DNA of 64,000 nucleotides, taken from the NCBI GenBank assembly GCA_003194525.1, contig NBIV01000001.1, positions 558,001-622,000 of the forward strand, in the 5' to 3' direction. A program made the translations under genes and the position numbers. Under the pieces are notes generated by a model. It saw only the letters and a program-made list of their open reading frames with translations, did not search any database and had not been told where the DNA came from. This DNA is from Gracilariopsis chorda (taxonomy: Eukaryota > Rhodophyta > Florideophyceae > Gracilariales > Gracilariaceae). This document shows, in pieces, positions 42,276 to 52,382 of this stretch. Position 1 is the stretch's first letter. The number at the start of each line of letters is the position of its first letter.

Positions 42276-44393
42276 TCAGTTTGCTTTCGCCATTTTTACC
42301 ATTTCGGTAACACTTACCACCTTCGAACCAACCAAAAAAATACCTCTCCTCACGTCTGCAGTGACACGCACCTCACCAAGCTTGAATACTCTCAGTCCTC
42401 TTTCATCCGGCAAGCCGATCAATGGTAGTCCTTCTTTCTCTGCAACCATGGCAACAACGTCCACTAGTCTGGCCTTCTTGGCGGGAACAACTGGAAGCTC
42501 CTTCTTGGTTTTCCTCTGCTCGGGTTCCTTGAACCGGTTTCTTAAAAGGGGCATCATATCAGCATACAACAATCTTGTCCTCGTGTCCCCATTAGCAGTT
42601 CTGGCCGCATGCAATACGAATAGCAAAGCTGCTAAAACAGGGCGAAAATGATGCCTCAAGCGGTATGGCAGCCAACCTTTCCACCTCTCGTACATCTGCC
42701 TCGCAGCTTTCCAATCTTTGAATGCTGTATATCGCAGTGTGGCCCCAGGACCTTTGATCAAAGCTTCAGCAAGCTCTGCCGCGAGTAGTCTGTTCGAGCA
42801 GACGGAAGCCCATGCTGAAATGGCCTCAAAGACAGCTGGTGCTTCAGTTGAGGATCCATTACACTGGCGAAGAGCAATTGCTAGCTTGGACGTAACATGT
42901 CTAGACAGAGTCAGCTGCAACTTCTTTCTTGAGAGGACCGAGCTCCACATCTTCGTGTTTGAAATGAGCTCGTTGCGCAAAGAATTAGAGTCTGACAGAC
43001 GCCACGATGCTAATGAAGCGGCTAGACTTAACCGAATGTGGTGCAACACTTCTACGAGTGCTTTGCGACCTGTTACTGGGAGCCATGGATGAATCCATAC
43101 GTGATACGGCACACGATGTCCTTGAGTAGACCGATTATTCTTGATCTGTACCAGGAGTTTCGGTACGAGAATATCCTCTGCGAACACATCTGTAAGTGTT
43201 TGGGAAAGCATGGGACGGAGCACTACCAGGACGTCCGCGATGCACGCGCCCCTCACAGCATCCCAGTCCGGGCGCAAAAGCAGCTTCCGTAGTGGCCCAA
43301 GCACCGAAGCTGTGCAAAGCTTTACGAAGTCGTCGCTCGATAATCCTGTTTGAGCAGCTAAAAGTACCTCGTAGATAAGACTTGCGAGCTTCTTGTCTGC
43401 CCTTCCTTGCTCTTGAGAGCGTCTGAGGCATTTGAGAAGCTTAGTCGTTATAAACTCACAAACAAGTTCTGACAAAGCAGCAGAGATCAGTTGTTTCTTG
43501 ATAGGAAACTGATTACGGATTTCTCGCATCATGTCGAAAACTCGATCAACAGCAGCCGCGTACTTGGTGTCACCTGCACGCTCCAATTCGACTAGTAGGT
43601 TTTCGAGCCTCACTAGTTTGTTTATGTTATGTTTGATATCTTCCAGTTCGACTTCAGCTTTCTCTTTTTCAGATCTTGTGTTCTCAAGGATGAAACTCTC
43701 TTGCTCTTTCCCGCGCTTCGCAGAGGATAAGTCCGATATTGCAAGATCTCGAAAAGAATTCAAGTCATACAAAAGTTGAGGTGGTATGATCGATACCCTG
43801 CGCCGAGCTCGCTCCAACGTCTCATTGACTTCATTTATCACATGTGCTGGTACGGGTGTTTGCTTGTCTTGAAGCTTCGTTCGAGGATGTAGCTTTTCAG
43901 AGCTGGTTTGACGGTTCTCATTCTCAGTACTTCTTTGAACGGTTTCGAGGTGCCTTTTCATGGAAATGATCTCCGCATCAACGTCATCTTCATATGGTAA
44001 CATACGGCTCCTCTTCTCCTTCCGCCTATCTGCTCCAAGTCCTTTCTTTCCTGTTCGCATAACTGGTTGTAGAGGTTCTGCGATTCCATCTCCACGTTTA
44101 CCAAGACGGCCAGTGAAGCCTTGTTTTGCGAGAATCCTTGACCCAATACCACGTGTGTGCACCTCCCAAGCACCAGGATTGGGCTGTTGGGCAGGCGGTG
44201 GGCTTCGAGGACGCTTCTTGGAACGAGATAAGCGGCCGCCAAAAGCACTAGAAAGCCCGGGTACTTCACCATCAGACACAGATGATGCGCTCTCAGATGA
44301 AGTCGATGGGCTGGAAGGACGCCCGTATGCGCTGCTACCTAGACCTGGTCTTTGAGGCAGAGATGAATCAGAAGAAGATGATGAAGTCTCCAT
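42276..44393 (-). CDS. TFIP11: G-patch splicing factor, TFIP11/Ntr1-like
   Basis: 705 aa from ATG 44393. Ser-rich start, basic nuclear-localisation-like run (SRSKKRPRSP, 57-66), and a G-patch at 81-123 (RGIGSRILAKQGF..GRLGKRGDG). A long GCFC-type helical region follows, with LLYDLNSFRDLAI, HVWIHPWLP, MYERWKGWLP and the C-terminal GEVRVTADV. This is the layout of TFIP11/Ntr1, which activates the helicase Prp43 (DHX15) to dismantle spliceosomes and excised lariats. No introns are evident. Two copies of the recurrent spacer motif lie upstream (44465-44478, 44612-44626). Confidence 0.88.
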   Translation of the reverse strand: METSSSSSDSSLPQRPGLGSSAYGRPSSPSTSSESASSVSDGEVPGLSSAFGGRLSRSKKRPRSPPPAQQPNPGAWEVHTRGIGSRILAKQGFTGRLGKRGDGIAEPLQPVMRTGKKGLGADRRKEKRSRMLPYEDDVDAEIISMKRHLETVQRSTENENRQTSSEKLHPRTKLQDKQTPVPAHVINEVNETLERARRRVSIIPPQLLYDLNSFRDLAISDLSSAKRGKEQESFILENTRSEKEKAEVELEDIKHNINKLVRLENLLVELERAGDTKYAAAVDRVFDMMREIRNQFPIKKQLISAALSELVCEFITTKLLKCLRRSQEQGRADKKLASLIYEVLLAAQTGLSSDDFVKLCTASVLGPLRKLLLRPDWDAVRGACIADVLVVLRPMLSQTLTDVFAEDILVPKLLVQIKNNRSTQGHRVPYHVWIHPWLPVTGRKALVEVLHHIRLSLAASLASWRLSDSNSLRNELISNTKMWSSVLSRKKLQLTLSRHVTSKLAIALRQCNGSSTEAPAVFEAISAWASVCSNRLLAAELAEALIKGPGATLRYTAFKDWKAARQMYERWKGWLPYRLRHHFRPVLAALLFVLHAARTANGDTRTRLLYADMMPLLRNRFKEPEQRKTKKELPVVPAKKARLVDVVAMVAEKEGLPLIGLPDERGLRVFKLGEVRVTADVRRGIFLVGSKVVSVTEMVKMAKAN

Positions 44394-44464
44394 TACTTTC
44401 AAGAAATATTCTTCTCGATGCTCTCTGAGAGAAGTCTTTTCCGAATTCCTGTACCAAATATTCA

Positions 44465-44478
44465 GGTAAGGGTTAACC
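44465..44478 (+). promoter_or_regulatory. Recurrent spacer motif copy upstream of TFIP11-like gene
   Basis: GGTAAGGGTTAACC, 72 bp upstream of the start codon, followed by an AAGGTTAAA echo. Confidence 0.35.
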
Positions 44479-44555
44479 TTCAAGGTTAAATTGTAGGGAT
44501 AGATTGCTAGCAAGCGCTAGTCGTTCTCAAAGTCACGCAGAGAGGCACATATGCT

Positions 44556-45035
44556 TTGGTGCGTAAAGGCTGCAACTGGGATACTTATTTAATAGATGCT
44601 CTCAGGGAAGCGGTAAAGGGGTTAGCGATCGCTTACCCCTTTAATCCTTATGAAGAACGAACGTGGTCTGTTTCAACAACGCTGTACGTGGGAAGGCTGA
44701 AAATAAAAGCTTATTTTAACGAAATTCTTCTCCATAACTTCAAATCTGTACCCCAAGCGAGCAATGCAAGCCGGCGAAGTTCTTTCGACATTGATGAATT
44801 CTCCAAAGTTTGGAGAGGACAAAGCTTGGAACGAGTTATCTCTGAAGACGAAGTTCTGTCAACGCACTCAAGGCAGAACAAGCTGCCAAACTATTATGGT
44901 TTCCGTATTTTAGCATCAGCAGGACGATCGACACGTCGCGGCCGGTGGAATGATGGACTAGTGCCCGAGGAGGGCAACAGGCGTTTCAGAACCATCATAC
45001 CCAGGTCCTATTGCAAAAGACATGACTTTGCATAG
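44556..45035 (+). other. Unassigned open frame without ATG
   Basis: 159 codons open on the plus strand, divergent from the TFIP11-like gene, with no ATG anywhere in frame. The 30-bp palindrome lies inside it. Residue composition is protein-like (EERTWSVSTTLYVGRLKIKA), but I recognise no family. It could be an exon of a spliced gene, a pseudogene or chance. Confidence 0.25.
44614..44643. promoter_or_regulatory. 30-bp near-perfect palindrome made of two inverted spacer motifs
   Basis: Arms TAAAGGGGTTAGCGA and TCGCTTACCCCTTTA match in 14 of 15 pairs around a central GATC (CGATCG). The left arm is part of motif copy GGTAAAGGGGTTAGC at 44612-44626. Lies about 220 bp upstream of the TFIP11-like start. 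Confidence 0.5.
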
Positions 45036-46680
45036 TATTAGGTCCATGGTATAAACCCCAGATGAGTTCAGACGCCTGTAACGTCAACTCTATTCCTTTA
45101 TTATTAGCAGTGATGCCGAAATCGCCGGGGCTCCCTCACCATGAGATAGGGTCGAGCAAAGCAGGGTTTGCTCACATGCCAATCCACGTACGCAGTTGTT
45201 GTTGTTGTTTTTAGGCGGACCAAGCCTAATTCCGACTTCGACGTACCAACTCTCTAAGAAGTAAGTCCTGCCGCGAAGGTCAAGTTCTTGAGGCAGATTC
45301 AGTTGCGGATACATTTTGCTTCCGTCTGATTCCCATCAACCGGAAGGTCGGCACACCATGACGGGCGGATAAATGCATTGTGCCCAAAGCAGGGGCACTG
45401 GCGGTTCCGGCGTGATCCCTCAGCACAGAACTAATCCAACACAAAAAGACTTGGCAACGCAGCTCTAGAGATGAGCTACGAAAGCGTCAACTTCAACTCA
45501 TTTCGCCTGGACGAGTTTGACGGGATCTCGGGTCCACGTTCGCAGTGAGTTCTGGCATTCGAATCCTACTTCACTACAGCTGTTTTTAACCGTGCCTCGT
45601 AGTATTGCATGTGTTCACATCAGGCTTAAATCTGACATGCTCCTTCGAAATGGCTAAAGACAAAGCTATAGTACCGCAGTTCTTCGGGCGCAACAAAAAG
45701 GAACAGATTTCTGCTCTTCTGCACGCCGACGGCAAGTACAAAAGTATCTTTAGCAATTGCTTCTCTGAAACGAGTCTGCACACAGTCACTTTTACTCTAA
45801 AGGCACCTTGGCCTGTCTGCCCGGAGAAATCTGTAACTGATTAGGATATTGTCGATGCCGCAGCTAGTTTGCGCCCAGGCTTTCATGAATCTGGTTCGAT
45901 CGTAAAGTCTGAAACGACAACGCAAGCGGATGAACGTTGGAATAATGGCAGTTGATAGCATTTTGTATGCCCTGAGCTTTTCGAATCTGTGAACACATTC
46001 TGGGGTTGTGTGGGCCGTCTAACACAGTGATAGTATCTCTTGTGCCTATCATTGTGTTCGAGACGAGTCGACCTGCTCATACTGAACACGACTGGTACGA
46101 GGGGAATGTTTTTGTTGTTTACATAATGTGAACAACAAGATTACCGCATAAAGGCCTCTCTCCTAGTGTAAAACATTTGTAGTAAAGGGTAACGTTTGAC
46201 GCTTCACTACGAATATATTCTTTTTCTGTGTTTCCAAGTCCTCTGTTTGCGAAGAGACTCTTAGAAGCCATTGTTAGAGGCGCATTTCCGATTCTGTGAG
46301 ATGCCTCTCACACATTGATACGCTCCAGCTTATTTCGTTTGCACGAGAAGGATGTTCGCCTGCAGAATTTGGTAATGGACATCCTTGCTGTTATGCTCTT
46401 GCCCAATACGGGGTAAAGATCTCGATGCATATGCCATAAAGCCGGTTTTGTCATACAGCTCACGTCTCCCCCAAAAATGTAATAAACATTTGCCTAAAGA
46501 ATCCACTCCGGTTAATCTTGATGACGTAGAATAAGATATCGGTACACCTTTCATTTCAATCAAATCGCGGGAAGTAGTTACTCGATAAAAGACACACAGT
46601 CACAGGTAACCACTTCGGATGGTAGGCCCACCGGTAATCGAGAGTTGCTCCGGGAAATGACTGATGTACTTCATTTGCTT
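45036..46680. other. Spacer with a dispersed repeat and a possible small spliced gene
   Basis: Two items. First, 45340-45425 shares blocks (GCACACCA, ACGGGCGG, GCGTGATCCCTCA) with 55645-55765 in the same order, a dispersed repeat. Second, an ATG ORF at 45471 (25 codons, MSYESVNFNSF start) runs into CA|GTGAGT, a strong donor. An acceptor-like CATCAG near 45626 precedes an 79-codon open frame (45605-45844) with a weakly protein-like sequence. The phases do not obviously match, so I do not call a gene. Confidence 0.35.
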
Positions 46681-47616
46681 CTATGGTTTTGTACCGATCA
46701 GCAATGCCCACCCGTCATCTACTTCTGCCTGTTGGAGCGTGACACCTTCACCCTGGTAACTTTCAGTAACCTCAACAGCTTGAGAACAAAGTACACCGGA
46801 AAGAGCAATGCATGCACCACTTTTCATGCGGCGCACCAGTTCTCCAGCGAGATGCTTTAAAGGTTCAGCCAAAATGTTGGCGACAACAACATCATAAAGT
46901 CTATCCTGAGGCTCGTTACGATTCTCGCAGAACATAATGTGGTCTTCAACCTGATTTCGCTTGGCATTCGAGATGGCAGTGTTCACTGCTTCTGGATCAA
47001 GATCAACACCAACAGCGCTAATGTTTTCCGCAACCAAAACAGATGCGATAGCCAGTACGCCACTGCCTGTCCCATAATCTAATAACGAAAGTCCTGGTTT
47101 GATTGTCCTCTGAAGCCAGGAGAGACAGAGTTTCGTTGTGGAGTGCTCTCCTGTACCGAAGGCCATTCCAGGTTCTAACTGAACATTTGTGAAGGATGGA
47201 TCAGGATTATGCCAAGGGTATGAAATGCGAATGTTACCAACAACGATTGGAACAAATGATTCTTGAACCTCTCGCACCCACGTATCGGGGTCCTTTTCAT
47301 CAAACACATCTGTCTGCAATGAGAAAGTAGGGGACTGGATCAAACCAAACTTAGTACCTATGAACATCGTCAGCTGCTCAACATCGTATCCTATCGGGTA
47401 AAGTGCAGATATTTTGGCATTCTGCCAAACGTTTGGCGAATCGTTTCCAAGAGTCCCGACTTGAGGAGGCTCCCCATAGATGGGACATTCGTTATCTCTT
47501 CCTCGAAAATTATCTTCAACCGAAACTGAAAGTGCTCCCAACTCGAACAGTACATCAGATATGAAGGCTGTTTCGGTTGAAGAATGGACGATTACCTGGA
47601 TGCGCTGGAGTGGCAT
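46681..47616 (-). CDS. prmA: Ribosomal protein L11 methyltransferase (PrmA-like)
   Basis: 311 aa, ATG 47616. Bacterial-type PrmA, which trimethylates ribosomal protein L11 using S-adenosylmethionine. The diagnostic PrmA block LEPGMAFGTGEHSTTKLCL stands before the SAM-binding LLDYGTGSGVLAIA; then VGVDLDPEAV (acidic ribose contact) and VVANILAEPL, the substrate-side motif. The N-terminal substrate-recognition domain (about 1-90) starts MPLQRIQVIV, like bacterial proteins, with no long presequence. Its likely target is organellar L11; location is undecided from sequence. Confidence 0.92.
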   Translation of the reverse strand: MPLQRIQVIVHSSTETAFISDVLFELGALSVSVEDNFRGRDNECPIYGEPPQVGTLGNDSPNVWQNAKISALYPIGYDVEQLTMFIGTKFGLIQSPTFSLQTDVFDEKDPDTWVREVQESFVPIVVGNIRISYPWHNPDPSFTNVQLEPGMAFGTGEHSTTKLCLSWLQRTIKPGLSLLDYGTGSGVLAIASVLVAENISAVGVDLDPEAVNTAISNAKRNQVEDHIMFCENRNEPQDRLYDVVVANILAEPLKHLAGELVRRMKSGACIALSGVLCSQAVEVTESYQGEGVTLQQAEVDDGWALLIGTKP

Positions 47617-48662
47617 GTGAATGATTTAAAGGAGATAAAACGAGAGATCTTTCGAAACCAATGCTCCGTAGCGCATACGCACGGTTCTAGTGCGAATGTT
47701 TGTATTTGTTCAGTATATTTGTGTCACTATCGTCTCAACAAGCAAGGGCTGTTGTGTGGCAGAAGATACTCTCTCACTGATTTGAGCCTTGAGTTTTAGA
47801 TATATCCCGCATTATTACCAAACTTCGGTAGTGCTATCCTTGCTGTGCGCAAATGGACTCGTGTGTTGAAATAAAGGATGCAGATGCAGCGATGGTCACT
47901 GCCACTAGGATAGTTCTCGACCTTGGTGTTTGAAAGTCTGTACAATAAAAGTTCAACTTGTCCTGTCAGTGAAGAACAAAGTCGTCACCGGAAGGCTACT
48001 TCTGTAATGAATGCGCATCGCCTTTTTGCACTGTAGATTTGAACTACGAGAGTAGCGCCAATACCCGAGAGTAGCTGAACGGGGCGAGGGAGATCAGTCG
48101 GCAATTCAGAAGTTCGAGCAACCATAGAACGAGATACAAATTACCGGGATTATATGCAACTTATTTAATCCAGCATGAGATACAAAAGACAAGTGTTTTT
48201 GAAACGCCACAAACGCCTGTAGTTTGGGGAAGGTTAAAAAAAAAGTGCGATCTGGCTGTATCGCTATGCCAGGTACGGTAATAGCAATTTTGATTGCTAC
48301 TAAAGGGTTCTCGTGCACTGCATGGAAAGAGTGCTGCAAAAAAATGCATGCGGTAGATACTACAGCTGGTACGACGGTACAGCAACGACGGTCGATGCGG
48401 CTCTCGTGGTTGACCGTTTTGGGTGGTTTCGAGTCTCGATGCGCCTCCCGTCCTCCCACCGCACCAAGCTGACCCTACCCTTGTACAAAGAAAAGTTGGC
48501 GCTTACACCTTCAAACGAATCCCGTCCTCGCTGTCAATTCGAGCGCTCCCAAAGGTTGACACAGCTCCAGCTCCTCCAATGCGTACGGCTCTGGCCGTTG
48601 ACCACCCACAAGCTGCTTCGGCCGCAACCGACCATCGTCAACCGTAGTTAGTTGAATTGGAG
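47617..48662. other. Divergent spacer between prmA and ADA3
   Basis: About 1 kb. The frame of ADA3 is open further upstream (48423-48647, Pro/Ala-rich) until a TAG at 48645-48647, so an extra 5' exon or a lost N-terminus is possible. No other gene seen. Confidence 0.4.
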
Positions 48663-49847
48663 ATGTTGGAGGGGCATCCTCAGCCAGAAAATGCATCATC
48701 TGCGTCGGAAGAGTCTATTAAAGTTCCACCCCCAATCGATCTATCTCGCATCAAACCTGGACCCGTTGCTCTCCCACCAGATGCATTCGACCCCTTGAAG
48801 CAAAAACCGGAAGAATGGATCCACTTTTGGAAAGTGGTTGATGAGTACTTTCAACCTATAAACCTGGACGACGTACGTTTCTTGCGTTCAATACCTGTAA
48901 ACCCATACGGCGGAGTGCACGATGCCAGTCTGCGATTGCCTTCATCAGTCAATTCGTCGACGCTATCCAATTCCGAGCGATGCAAAAACAAGAGAGACCA
49001 TAGACGAAACTCATCACCATCTACTGAGGGAGGAAGACAAAATGGAAAGATAAATGGTATCCTGAAGGATATCCCTTCGAGGAATAATGAAACAAATACA
49101 GCTGTGCGACCAGAGCAGCTTTCTGATCTACAGTCTGTCACACACCCACATATAGAAGCTGATTCTGAAACATGGACGTCGTCTTTAAACTCATTTCCAT
49201 ACACTCAACGCTTAATTGCCGCTCTAATTGACGAAAATCCTTCCAGCACCACGGCGCCTCAGTCACTCTCCGCACGTAGTTCTCGCACGACTCATTTAAT
49301 GGAGGATTCTTTGTATACGGGACCTGGTACGGAAGCAGAAGTTCGATCGTTCCAAGCAGCTTTCGAAACACGTGTCAAGCTTGAACTCATAGAGAATGGA
49401 TTGCTCGATGAGCAGAAAGACTCTGAGCTTGAAACTGCTATTAGACAACAACAATGGACATTGCGCGATTTCAAGATGATAAATCGCATGCGAAAAACTT
49501 CTTTGTATACCAGAATTATTGGCAAAGAGCTCCGTCAACAAGCATACGCCAGAGAGATCAAACGGCATGACGACCACGTAGAAATGGCCTTTTTGGAAAA
49601 GATGATCGGAAACATGAAGAAGAACAAGAAATCAAGGTCCAGGTATCAAAAAATGATGCAAAGAATGTTCGGTAGATATAAGGAGCATGACAAGATCAGC
49701 AAGGGAAAGAAGGGAATCGATACCGTAACGAATGGACGCCTCATTTCTAGTGGCGAAGAGAAGCGACCGGCCGCAAAGAAAAAGAAAAGGAAGTCTGATG
49801 TTCACCCAAGTATCAGTACCAAAGCTGCCAAGCGAGGTTCTCACTAA
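48663..49847 (+). CDS. TADA3: Transcriptional adapter 3 (ADA3) of SAGA/ADA acetyltransferase complexes
   Basis: 394 aa from ATG 48663. The N-terminal conserved block is IDLSRIKPG..EEWIHFWKVVDEYFQPI and LDDVRFLRSI. A Ser-rich linker follows, then the family C-terminal domain: FPYTQRLIAALIDEN, EVRSFQAAFETRVKLELIENGLL and LRQQAYAREIKRHDDHVEMAF, a helical domain that docks the acetyltransferase module. It ends with a Lys-rich tail (AAKKKKRKSD), a likely nuclear signal. Nuclear coactivator subunit linking Gcn5/Ada2 to SAGA. An upstream in-frame stop at 48645-48647 fixes the start unless there is a 5' intron. Confidence 0.8.
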   Translation: MLEGHPQPENASSASEESIKVPPPIDLSRIKPGPVALPPDAFDPLKQKPEEWIHFWKVVDEYFQPINLDDVRFLRSIPVNPYGGVHDASLRLPSSVNSSTLSNSERCKNKRDHRRNSSPSTEGGRQNGKINGILKDIPSRNNETNTAVRPEQLSDLQSVTHPHIEADSETWTSSLNSFPYTQRLIAALIDENPSSTTAPQSLSARSSRTTHLMEDSLYTGPGTEAEVRSFQAAFETRVKLELIENGLLDEQKDSELETAIRQQQWTLRDFKMINRMRKTSLYTRIIGKELRQQAYAREIKRHDDHVEMAFLEKMIGNMKKNKKSRSRYQKMMQRMFGRYKEHDKISKGKKGIDTVTNGRLISSGEEKRPAAKKKKRKSDVHPSISTKAAKRGSH

Positions 49848-50330
49848 ACCCAGGGTTCTGAGAACCGGTAAAGTACAAATTAACTACTCCCACTACGCCT
49901 CAGCATCCGGATGCAACTCGCGTGTGGATGCAAACAATAGTCACCGTAGGAACGCTATGACCTACCTAGCGGCGTAAACGTGCCGGTGGCTGGTGTAATA
50001 CCTAATTAATACCTCCGTTTATTCATTACCTCCACTTGTGTTTAGAAAGTATCATAAGAATATATAGATATCCGAATCGATATCCCTTCAGGAACTTTTC
50101 AATTGGACATTAATACAGCTCGGGGGAGAGCCATGCACACATAACCGCTCTGGAAAGCATAAGATATTGTTGCCAATTGATACTGGTACCACGATGTTTC
50201 TGCAGGAGCCAGGGCAACTTGATGGTATCTTCCAATCTCCACAGTCTACAACTGAGCCTTCTGGACAAAACTAGAATCCCGAATGAGCCGGAACCGGTGC
50301 TCCCTTTCGCCCGTTTCGGTCTCATTTTGA
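49848..50330. other. Convergent spacer between ADA3 and the SDR gene
   Basis: 483 bp shared 3' flank. Nothing beyond short AT-rich runs. Confidence 0.4.
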
Positions 50331-51242
50331 TCATCCAGTGATGTAGCAATGGATACTAGTGAAGCATTCGGGGGACGCGCCTCTGCGTTTTTGCGCCCAT
50401 TCCAAAAGCTTCGAAGCCACAACATCGCACGGCGTCCAATTTGCCCCTGCCTCCCCACTATTCATTGAGCGATGCAGTGGTGTGTCCAGAACTTCTGGTA
50501 CAATTGCAGCCACGGATGATCGCTCTGGCAAGTCATTCCCAACAGAACCAGCAAGGAGCCTGACCATCTGATGCACTGATGCTTTTGCTGCCCCGAATCC
50601 CAGCATGCTCGGTGCGTGCGTTCCTGGTAATGCAGCTACACTCCCGACGAACAGAAGAAGCCCCCCTTCGGCCATAAACCCACTGGCTAACTTGGCAGTT
50701 ACAAGACTGCTTTCAACACTCGTGCGATACATGTACTCCATAGTTTCAAATAAATCCTTGTCGTTCAAGCCTGCTGTCGTGAAGCCCAACGTAGCGTTCA
50801 GCACAACATCGAACTTCTCCGCACAAGAAGAATCCAGGCATTTCTTTGCAATCTCTGCCTGAATGCGAGCGGGAGCAGCAGCTGGAAGAGCAAGAGATAC
50901 TGGAGTATACGAATCTCTAGGTAACGCACAGCCATTAACCCCTCCACATTCAACGCTTGCGTCGTAGTAGTCAAGGGTATATACTCGCCATCCAGCCTCA
51001 CTAAATTGTGAGACTACTTCCTTTCCGAGAGTACTACCCCCTCCAAACACAAGAATTGATTTCTTTCGCTTTGGTTTGCCGAGAATAGACATGTGAAGAT
51101 TCACCGCCGCTCGTTCCGGATGCTTTCTTTCTAACGAACGCCTTCCAAATCTTGGTCGGCTGTTGCAAATGCTCCCAGTAGCAAAGCTGCTCTGCCGGAT
51201 TGTCGCAATTGAGCAAACAAAGCCCGCTCGCTTGTGATCCAT
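50331..51242 (-). CDS. Dihydropteridine-reductase-like short-chain dehydrogenase, catalytic Tyr replaced
   Basis: 303 aa from ATG 51242. Rossmann start SILVFGGGSTLGKEVV (GGGxTLG), Asp in YTLDYYD for cofactor choice, LNATLG, LLLFVGSVAALPG, and the C-terminal segment AIVPEVLDTPLHRSM..NWTPCDVV, which is characteristic of dihydropteridine reductase, the enzyme that regenerates tetrahydrobiopterin with NADH. The usual YxxxK reads FGAAK (Phe216, Lys220), so the catalytic Tyr is absent. The first about 60 residues are Arg/Ser-rich and may be an organelle presequence. If active, it may use another chemistry or substrate. Confidence 0.8.
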   Translation of the reverse strand: MDHKRAGFVCSIATIRQSSFATGSICNSRPRFGRRSLERKHPERAAVNLHMSILGKPKRKKSILVFGGGSTLGKEVVSQFSEAGWRVYTLDYYDASVECGGVNGCALPRDSYTPVSLALPAAAPARIQAEIAKKCLDSSCAEKFDVVLNATLGFTTAGLNDKDLFETMEYMYRTSVESSLVTAKLASGFMAEGGLLLFVGSVAALPGTHAPSMLGFGAAKASVHQMVRLLAGSVGNDLPERSSVAAIVPEVLDTPLHRSMNSGEAGANWTPCDVVASKLLEWAQKRRGASPECFTSIHCYITG

Positions 51243-52382
51243 CGTTCTTCCGTTTCTCGTGATGCAGTCAGTCTCGAAGTTGTTATTCTTTCTCTCACGA
51301 TTGTTCTTTATACAAGCAGTGAGTATATTCGGTCGAAAAGTGAATGCGCCGTGAAGAAACAGATGGGAATGAAATCGCAGCCAAAAGGAATGTGCGTGAT
51401 ACACTCTAGTGACGGTACCTTCGTACACACAGTGATTTTGTGTCCTAAGAACTGCATGAACTGCCTACCATCACAAAAAAACTGAAGATGGTTGTATCCC
51501 TTATGGTCCTCGATTGCCACGTTCAAGCTCCGCCCCTAAAAGCTGTGCGTTGCTCAAATAGGTCGGCGGATGGCGCTATGGGATCGACAATAACTTGTTC
51601 CTGTGAGATCAGAATTGCAGAGATTTATCTACAAAGCCGTTGGCGTATCTAGCCGCATATCTATTGCAGCATTTGGACAAAAAGTTTTGAAAGTGCCAGC
51701 AGTGTTCAACACGTGTGAGATGCTACGCTCCCTCAGCCACGTCTACCGGTGTCGTCTGTCTACGGCATTTCCGCAGTGTCTCCAAGAGGAAGCATGCTGG
51801 CTCTCGTCAGTGACACGGCCACATCCATCAATAAACTAGTCCTACGAAACATCTCCCCTTCAGCTGAAGAAGAAAATTTGCTCGAACAAGCGCATCTAGT
51901 AGCGTAGCGCATCGTCCTTGTATATGAGAAACGAGAACTCAACCCCTTTTTCGAAGGTTGCCACAGCTGGTTGATTACTGTGTATGAGAAAAGCCCCCTT
52001 AGTACATGCACGATTCATCAATTGTTTCTATGTGTGTAACTACGAAGGGTAAATCATTCGAAACTGTGCTCTGGAATCCAAAAGGTCGGCGAAGTCAACA
52101 TCGACCTCAGAAGCATCAAAAAGACTTTCGAGCTTAGATGTGCTAATTCGAAGAAAGAAAAGAGCTCGAATTGCTGAATGTGTATGGATGCCATAAGACC
52201 CCCATTGCTCACGTACATATGTATTCGTGAGCAACAACAAGAAAATTTCTCGACTCAACGGCCTAGTCAATGTATAACGGAAGAGTTCACCCTGTTTATA
52301 GCCTTACCGGTAGCTCATGTAACCATAAAGAAAATGTGGCTTGCTGCATCTTCCCACACTTGGTGTTCATGTTGCGAAGTAT
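51243..52382. other. Spacer between the SDR gene and dynamin
   Basis: 1.1 kb with short frames only, for instance 52040-52270 minus, none recognisable. It must contain the SDR promoter and the dynamin 3' UTR. Confidence 0.4.
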
